Shown here: positions 4,300-8,129 of the stretch, piece after piece
How the letters are laid out: each line of letters starts with the position of its first letter
Numbering within the stretch: the first letter of the stretch is position 1
DNA from: JANYIP01 sp031394045
GTDB lineage: Bacteria > Actinomycetota > Actinomycetes > Prado026
Direction: 5' to 3'
NCBI GenBank assembly: GCA_031394045.1
Contig: JANMWN010000133.1
Span: 1-8,129, forward strand
DNA: 8,129 nucleotides
Notes under the pieces: model-generated
What the model was told of the DNA's origin: nothing
Seen by the model: only the letters and a program-made list of their open reading frames with translations
Database searches by the model: none
Program-made: the position numbers and the translations under genes

Positions 4300-5675
4300 T
4301 GAGCACGACCGAGAACGTCACGTACGAGGGCTCCTCCTCGTCGAGCTCGTCCTACGACGCAGCGGCGGCGGGCAGCCGGGAGACCACCGAGGGCACCGTC
4401 TTCACCGTCACCGGTCAGGACTGGGACTCCGTGGTCCAGGGCGTCACCGACGAGCACGCCGAGCGCGTCGTGGTGAACATGGGCCCGCAGCACCCATCCA
4501 CGCACGGCGTGCTCCGGCTGGTCCTCGAGCTGGACGGCGAGACCGTCACCGAGGCCCGCGTCGGCATCGGCTACCTCCACACCGGCATCGAGAAGAACCT
4601 CGAGTACCGGAACTGGACCCAGGCGGTCACGTTCGTGACCCGGATGGACTACCTCGCCCCCCTTTTCAACGAGACCGCGTACTGCCTCGCGGTCGAGAAG
4701 CTGCTCGGCATCACCGACCAGATCCCGGAGCGGGCCAGCGTCATCCGGGTGCTGATGATGGAGCTCAACCGGATGTCCTCCCACCTGGTCGCGCTGGCGA
4801 CCGGTGGCATGGAGCTCGGCGCGCTGACCGCGATGATCTTCGGCTTCCGCGAGCGCGAGACGGTGCTCGACCTGTTCGAGCTGGTCACCGGGCTGCGGAT
4901 GAACCATGCGTACGTCCGCCCTGGCGGCGTGGCGCAGGACCTCCCCTCGGGCGCGGTCGACAAGATCGGCGAGAGCGTCAAGCTGCTCCGCACGAACTTC
5001 AAGGACACCGCGAACCTGCTGGTGGACAACAACATCTGGAAGCTCCGCACCGAGGGTGTCGGCTACCTCGACCTCGCGGGCTGCGCGTCGCTGGGCATCA
5101 CCGGCCCGATCCTGCGGGCGACCGGCCTGCCGCACGACCTGCGCAAGTCGCAGCCCTACTGCGGCTACGAGAACTACGAGTTCGACGTGATGACCGAGAC
5201 CACCTGCGACGCGTACGGCCGGTTCCTGATCCGGCTGCACGAGCTCGGGGAGTCGCTCAAGATCGTCGAGCAGTGCCTCGACAAGCTGGCCCCGGGCCCG
5301 GTGATGATCGAGGACCGCAAGATCGCCTGGCCGGCGCAGCTCGCGCTCGGCTCCGACGGGCTCGGCAACTCCCTCGACCACATCCGGCACATCATGGGCG
5401 AGTCGATGGAGGCGTTGATCCATCACTTCAAGCTGGTCACCGAGGGCTTCCACGTACCAGCGGGCCAGGTCTACCAGGCGATCGAGTCCCCCCGGGGCGA
5501 GCTCGGCGTGCACGTCGTCTCCGACGGCGGGACCCGGCCCTACCGGGTGCACTTTCGCGACCCGTCCTTCACCAACCTGCAGGCGACCGCCGCGATGTGC
5601 GAGGGCAGCATGATCGCCGACGTCATCGCCGCTGTCGCGAGCATCGACCCCGTCATGGGCGGAGTGGACCGGTAG
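4299..5675 (+). CDS. nuoD: NADH-quinone oxidoreductase subunit D
   Basis: A 458-residue connecting-arm subunit (49-kDa family, related to the large subunit of NiFe hydrogenases) that forms the quinone head-group pocket with NuoB. GPQHPSTHG at 62-70 supplies H65 and H69. RMDYL at 115-119 supplies Y118; the 49-residue spacing H69 to Y118 equals that of the H38/Y87 quinone ligands of Thermus Nqo4. GYLHTGIEKN is at 91-100, and the C-terminus RPYRVHFRDPSF...DPVMGGVDR is typical. The first 31 residues are a variable low-complexity tail with seven consecutive serines (12-18) and four alanines (21-24). The conserved part begins at TEGTVFTVTGQDW (30-42). ATG 4299 overlaps the nuoC stop (TGATG) and has GGAGG at 4283-4287, so the start is well supported despite the odd tail. 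It ends 2 bp before nuoE. Confidence 0.97.
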   Translation: MSTTENVTYEGSSSSSSSYDAAAAGSRETTEGTVFTVTGQDWDSVVQGVTDEHAERVVVNMGPQHPSTHGVLRLVLELDGETVTEARVGIGYLHTGIEKNLEYRNWTQAVTFVTRMDYLAPLFNETAYCLAVEKLLGITDQIPERASVIRVLMMELNRMSSHLVALATGGMELGALTAMIFGFRERETVLDLFELVTGLRMNHAYVRPGGVAQDLPSGAVDKIGESVKLLRTNFKDTANLLVDNNIWKLRTEGVGYLDLAGCASLGITGPILRATGLPHDLRKSQPYCGYENYEFDVMTETTCDAYGRFLIRLHELGESLKIVEQCLDKLAPGPVMIEDRKIAWPAQLALGSDGLGNSLDHIRHIMGESMEALIHHFKLVTEGFHVPAGQVYQAIESPRGELGVHVVSDGGTRPYRVHFRDPSFTNLQATAAMCEGSMIADVIAAVASIDPVMGGVDR

Positions 5676-5677
5676 CC

Positions 5678-6379
5678 ATGTCGAACCCCAGCGCGCACAC
5701 CCAAGACACTGCGTTCCAGGTCGGCGCCACGGCGCTCGGTGAGCGCGTCCCCGACCTGATGCGCGCGATCATCGCCCGCTACCCCAAGCCGCGCTCGGCG
5801 CTGCTGCCGATGCTGCACCTGGCGCAGGCCGAGCAGGGGTACGTCACCCCCGAGGGCATCGAGCTCTGCGCGCAGATGCTGGGCCTGTCGACGGCCGAGG
5901 TCTCCGCGGTCGCGACCTTCTACACGATGTACAAGCGCCGCCCGGTCGGCGACTACCACGTCGGCGTCTGCACCAACACGCTCTGCGCGGTCATGGGTGG
6001 TGACGCGATCTTCGCCGCGCTCAAGGACCACCTCGGCGTCGGCAACGACGAGACCACCCCGGACGGCAAGGTCACCCTCGAGCACATCGAGTGCAACGCC
6101 GCCTGCGACTACGCGCCCGTCGTGATGGTCAACTGGGAGTTCTTCGACAACCAGACCGTCGAGGGCGCCAAGGAGCTGACCGACCGGCTGCGCTCGGGCG
6201 ACGACGTCGTCTCGACCCGCGGGCCCAAGGTGTGCACCTTCCGCGAGGTCGAGCGGGTGCTGGCCGGGTTCTACGACGGGCTCGCCGGGCAGGGTCCGGC
6301 CGCCGGTCCTGCCTCGCTGGTCGGTCTCGAGCTGGCCCACGAACGCGGCGAGACCGCCCCTACCCCGAAGGAGGCCTGA
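5678..6379 (+). CDS. nuoE: NADH-quinone oxidoreductase subunit E
   Basis: A 233-residue subunit (24-kDa family, thioredoxin-like fold) that holds [2Fe-2S] cluster N1a next to the FMN of NuoF. The ligands are C98 and C103 (VCTNTLC, C-x4-C) and C139 and C143 (ECNAACDYAP, C-x3-C). An N-terminal helical domain precedes them, with YVTPEGI near 55-61 and ATFYTMYKRRP at 79-89. It is about 65 residues longer than E. coli NuoE: after the fold ends near 170 there is RGPKVCTFREVERVLAGF, then a Gly/Ala/Pro-rich tail ending in LVGLELAHERGE. I believe this tail is usual in actinobacteria. The ATG is 2 bp after the nuoD stop; the nearest GGAG (5661-5664) is 13 bases upstream, longer than ideal, so coupling to nuoD is likely. 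Confidence 0.97.
   Translation: MSNPSAHTQDTAFQVGATALGERVPDLMRAIIARYPKPRSALLPMLHLAQAEQGYVTPEGIELCAQMLGLSTAEVSAVATFYTMYKRRPVGDYHVGVCTNTLCAVMGGDAIFAALKDHLGVGNDETTPDGKVTLEHIECNAACDYAPVVMVNWEFFDNQTVEGAKELTDRLRSGDDVVSTRGPKVCTFREVERVLAGFYDGLAGQGPAAGPASLVGLELAHERGETAPTPKEA
6368..6374 (+). promoter_or_regulatory. Ribosome binding site deciding the nuoF start
   Basis: AAGGAGG lies 7 bases before the GTG at 6382, inside the last codons of nuoE. It is the strongest Shine-Dalgarno sequence in the window. It fixes the nuoF start, because the nuoF frame stays open upstream to 6091 without family-like content. Confidence 0.85.
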
Positions 6380-6381
6380 CG

Positions 6382-7680
6382 GTGCAGCTCACCCCCGTCC
6401 TGTCCGCGCACTGGGACGAGGCCGACGCGTACACGCTCGCGGGCTACGAGCGGCACGACGGCTACCAGGCGCTGCGCTCCTCGCTGACCCGGCACCCGGA
6501 CGAGCTGATCCAGCTGGTCAAGGACTCCGGGCTGCGCGGTCGTGGCGGCGCAGGCTTCCCCACCGGCATGAAGTGGGGGTTCATCCCGCAGGGTGACGGC
6601 AAGCCGCACTACCTGGTGGTCAACGCCGACGAGTCCGAGCCGGGCACCTGCAAAGACACGCCGCTGATGATGGCCAACCCGCACGTCATGATCGAGGGTG
6701 TCGTCATCGCCTCGTTCGCGATCCGCTCCAACCACGCGTTCATCTACATCCGCGGCGAGGTGGTGCACGTCGTCCGCCGGGTGCAGGCCGCGGTGGCCGA
6801 GGCGTACGCCGCCGGGTACCTCGGCAAGGACATCCTCGGCACCGGGTACGACCTCGACGTCACAGTCCACGCCGGCGCCGGTGCGTACATCTGCGGCGAG
6901 GAGACGGCGCTGCTCGACTCGCTCGAGGGGATGCGCGGCCAGCCCCGGCTGCGCCCGCCGTTCCCCGCGGTCGCGGGTCTGTACGCCTGCCCGACGGTCG
7001 TCAACAACGTCGAGTCGATCGCCAGCGTGCCGGCGATCGTCCGCGGCGGCGCCGACTGGTTCAAGAGCATGGGCACCGAGAAGTCCGCGGGCTTCACGCT
7101 GTACTCGCTGTCCGGCCACGTCCAGCGCCCCGGCCAGTACGAGGCACCCCTGGGCATCACCCTGCGCGAGCTGCTCGAGCTGGCCGGCGGTGTACGCGAG
7201 AACCACGAGCTGAAGTTCTGGACCCCCGGCGGTTCCTCCACGCCGATCCTCACCGCCGAGCACCTCGACGTACCCCTGGACTACGAGGGCGTAGGGGCCG
7301 CCGGGTCGATGCTGGGCACCAAGGCGCTGCAGATCTTCGACGAGACCACCTGCATCGTGCGCGCGGTGCTGCGCTGGACCGAGTTCTACAAGCACGAGTC
7401 CTGCGGCAAGTGCACGCCGTGCCGCGAAGGCACCTACTGGCTGGTCCAGATCCTCGACCGGCTCGAGCGCGGCGAGGGCAGCGAGGACGACCTGGCCACC
7501 TTGCTCGACCTCTGCGACAACATCGTCGGCCGCGCATTCTGCGCCCTCGGCGACGGCGCGGCCAGCCCGATCACCTCCTCGATCCAGTACTTCCGCGACG
7601 ACTACATCGCCCACCTCACCACCGGTGGCTGCCCGTTCGACCCGATCGCGTCCACCGTCTTCGCGGGAGCCCACGCCTGA
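6382..7680 (+). CDS. nuoF: NADH-quinone oxidoreductase subunit F (NADH- and FMN-binding)
   Basis: A 432-residue subunit (51-kDa family) where NADH is oxidised: it binds NADH, FMN and [4Fe-4S] cluster N3. The glycine-rich nucleotide loop GLRGRGGAGFPTGMKW is at 50-65. NADESEPGTCKD at 81-92 is the FMN/NADH motif. GAGAYICGEETAL at 165-177 is the second glycine-rich signature. N3 ligands are C341, C344 and C347 (ESCGKCTPCREG) and C387 (GRAFCALGDG). Length is normal. The GTG start is fixed by the AAGGAGG 7 bases upstream and lies 2 bp after the nuoE stop; the open frame upstream of it, back to 6091, is only the shadow of nuoE. The stop overlaps the nuoG ATG by one base. With NuoE and NuoG it makes up the electron-input module. 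Confidence 0.98.
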   Translation: MQLTPVLSAHWDEADAYTLAGYERHDGYQALRSSLTRHPDELIQLVKDSGLRGRGGAGFPTGMKWGFIPQGDGKPHYLVVNADESEPGTCKDTPLMMANPHVMIEGVVIASFAIRSNHAFIYIRGEVVHVVRRVQAAVAEAYAAGYLGKDILGTGYDLDVTVHAGAGAYICGEETALLDSLEGMRGQPRLRPPFPAVAGLYACPTVVNNVESIASVPAIVRGGADWFKSMGTEKSAGFTLYSLSGHVQRPGQYEAPLGITLRELLELAGGVRENHELKFWTPGGSSTPILTAEHLDVPLDYEGVGAAGSMLGTKALQIFDETTCIVRAVLRWTEFYKHESCGKCTPCREGTYWLVQILDRLERGEGSEDDLATLLDLCDNIVGRAFCALGDGAASPITSSIQYFRDDYIAHLTTGGCPFDPIASTVFAGAHA

Positions 7681-8129
7681 TGACCGTCACGACCACGTCC
7701 AGTCCTGGCGCAGGGCCCGCGGGCGGCCAGGCTCCGGTGCCGACCGACCAGGTGTCCATCACCGTCGACGGCATCGAGATCCACGTGCCCAAGGGGACGC
7801 TGATCATCCGGGCCGCCGAGCTTCTCGGCATCGCGGTGCCGCGCTTCTGCGACCACCCGCTGCTGGACCCGGTCGGCGCCTGCCGCCAGTGCCTGGTCGA
7901 GGTAGAGGGCCAGCGCAAGCCGCTCGCCTCGTGCACGACCACGGTCTCCGAGGGCATGGTCGTACGCACGCAGCTCACCTCCGAGGTCGCCGACAAGGCG
8001 CAGAAGGGGGTCATGGAGATGCTGCTCATCAACCATCCCCTCGACTGCCCGATCTGCGACAAGGGCGGCGAGTGCCCGCTGCAGAACCAGGCGCTGTCCA
8101 ACGGCCGCGGCGAGACCCGCTTCGACGGC
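7680..8129 (+). CDS. nuoG: NADH-quinone oxidoreductase subunit G, N-terminal 150 residues only
   Basis: The gene runs off the right edge; 150 codons are visible with no stop. NuoG (75-kDa family) carries several Fe-S clusters between NuoF and NuoB. A ferredoxin-like domain starts near residue 25 (VSITVDGIEIHVPKGT). [2Fe-2S] cluster N1b has ligands C57 (RFCDHP), C68 and C71 (GACRQC) and C85 (ASCT). The histidine-ligated [4Fe-4S] cluster N5 motif follows: H119, C123, C126 and C132 in NHPLDCPICDKGGECPLQN. The remaining [4Fe-4S] site and the molybdopterin-like domain should lie beyond the window. The first 22 residues are a Gly/Ala/Pro-rich variable tail. ATG 7680 overlaps the nuoF stop, with GGGAG at 7665-7669 ten bases upstream. 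The operon presumably continues with nuoH to nuoN. Confidence 0.97.
   Translation, partial: MTVTTTSSPGAGPAGGQAPVPTDQVSITVDGIEIHVPKGTLIIRAAELLGIAVPRFCDHPLLDPVGACRQCLVEVEGQRKPLASCTTTVSEGMVVRTQLTSEVADKAQKGVMEMLLINHPLDCPICDKGGECPLQNQALSNGRGETRFDG

Noticed and set aside
6091..6381. Upstream extension of the nuoF frame
   Set aside because: It overlaps nuoE in another frame, is arginine-rich and non-homologous in appearance, and a strong AAGGAGG sets the start at GTG 6382.
1..8129. Possible mobile element, CRISPR array, tRNA or rRNA gene, or defence island
   Set aside because: No transposase or integrase motifs, target duplications, spaced repeats or tRNA-like folds were seen; gene order and codon use are uniform and typical of a core respiratory locus.

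Overview
The window looks like chromosomal DNA of a high-GC actinomycete. Codon third positions in the genes are almost all G or C, GTG starts are common (5 of 10 genes), and the protein sequences resemble Nocardioides or a close relative in the Nocardioidaceae. That placement comes from remembered sequence style, not from a search. Ten genes are supported, two of them cut by the window edges.

Layout. Positions 1-210 (minus strand) hold the first 70 codons of a luciferase-like, probably F420-dependent oxidoreductase. It is divergent, across only 33 bp, from menG (244-954, plus), the methyltransferase of the last step of menaquinone synthesis. A 284-bp non-coding stretch (955-1238) holds several predicted hairpins, then a -10-like element and a near-perfect 18-bp palindrome matching the operator of the NADH/NAD+ sensor Rex (a CRP-type reading is also possible). 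Next is an FAD-dependent geranylgeranyl-reductase-family gene (1239-2537), probably a menaquinone side-chain reductase of the MenJ type. After a 95-bp gap with a second -10-like element and a hairpin come nuoA, nuoB, nuoC, nuoD, nuoE, nuoF and the first 150 codons of nuoG. These are the first seven genes of the usual fourteen-gene operon for respiratory complex I (NADH:quinone oxidoreductase). From nuoB onward the genes overlap or lie within 2 bp of each other. nuoA and nuoB are separated by 81 bp containing four tandem 10-bp repeats.

How the genes fit together. MenG makes menaquinone, the reductase saturates part of its isoprenoid tail, and complex I passes electrons from NADH to that quinone. 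NuoE, F and G form the NADH-oxidising arm (FMN and the first Fe-S clusters). NuoB, C and D form the connecting arm with cluster N2 and the quinone pocket, and NuoA is the first membrane subunit. All Fe-S ligands expected in the visible parts of NuoB, E, F and G are present, as are the His and Tyr of the NuoD quinone site, so the complex appears functional.

The coding content is conserved core metabolism; I see no new defence, mobile or biosynthetic system. What merits a second look is regulatory and structural: the Rex-like operator at 1170-1187, the nuoA-nuoB repeats, and the hairpins at 978-1056 and 2583-2602.
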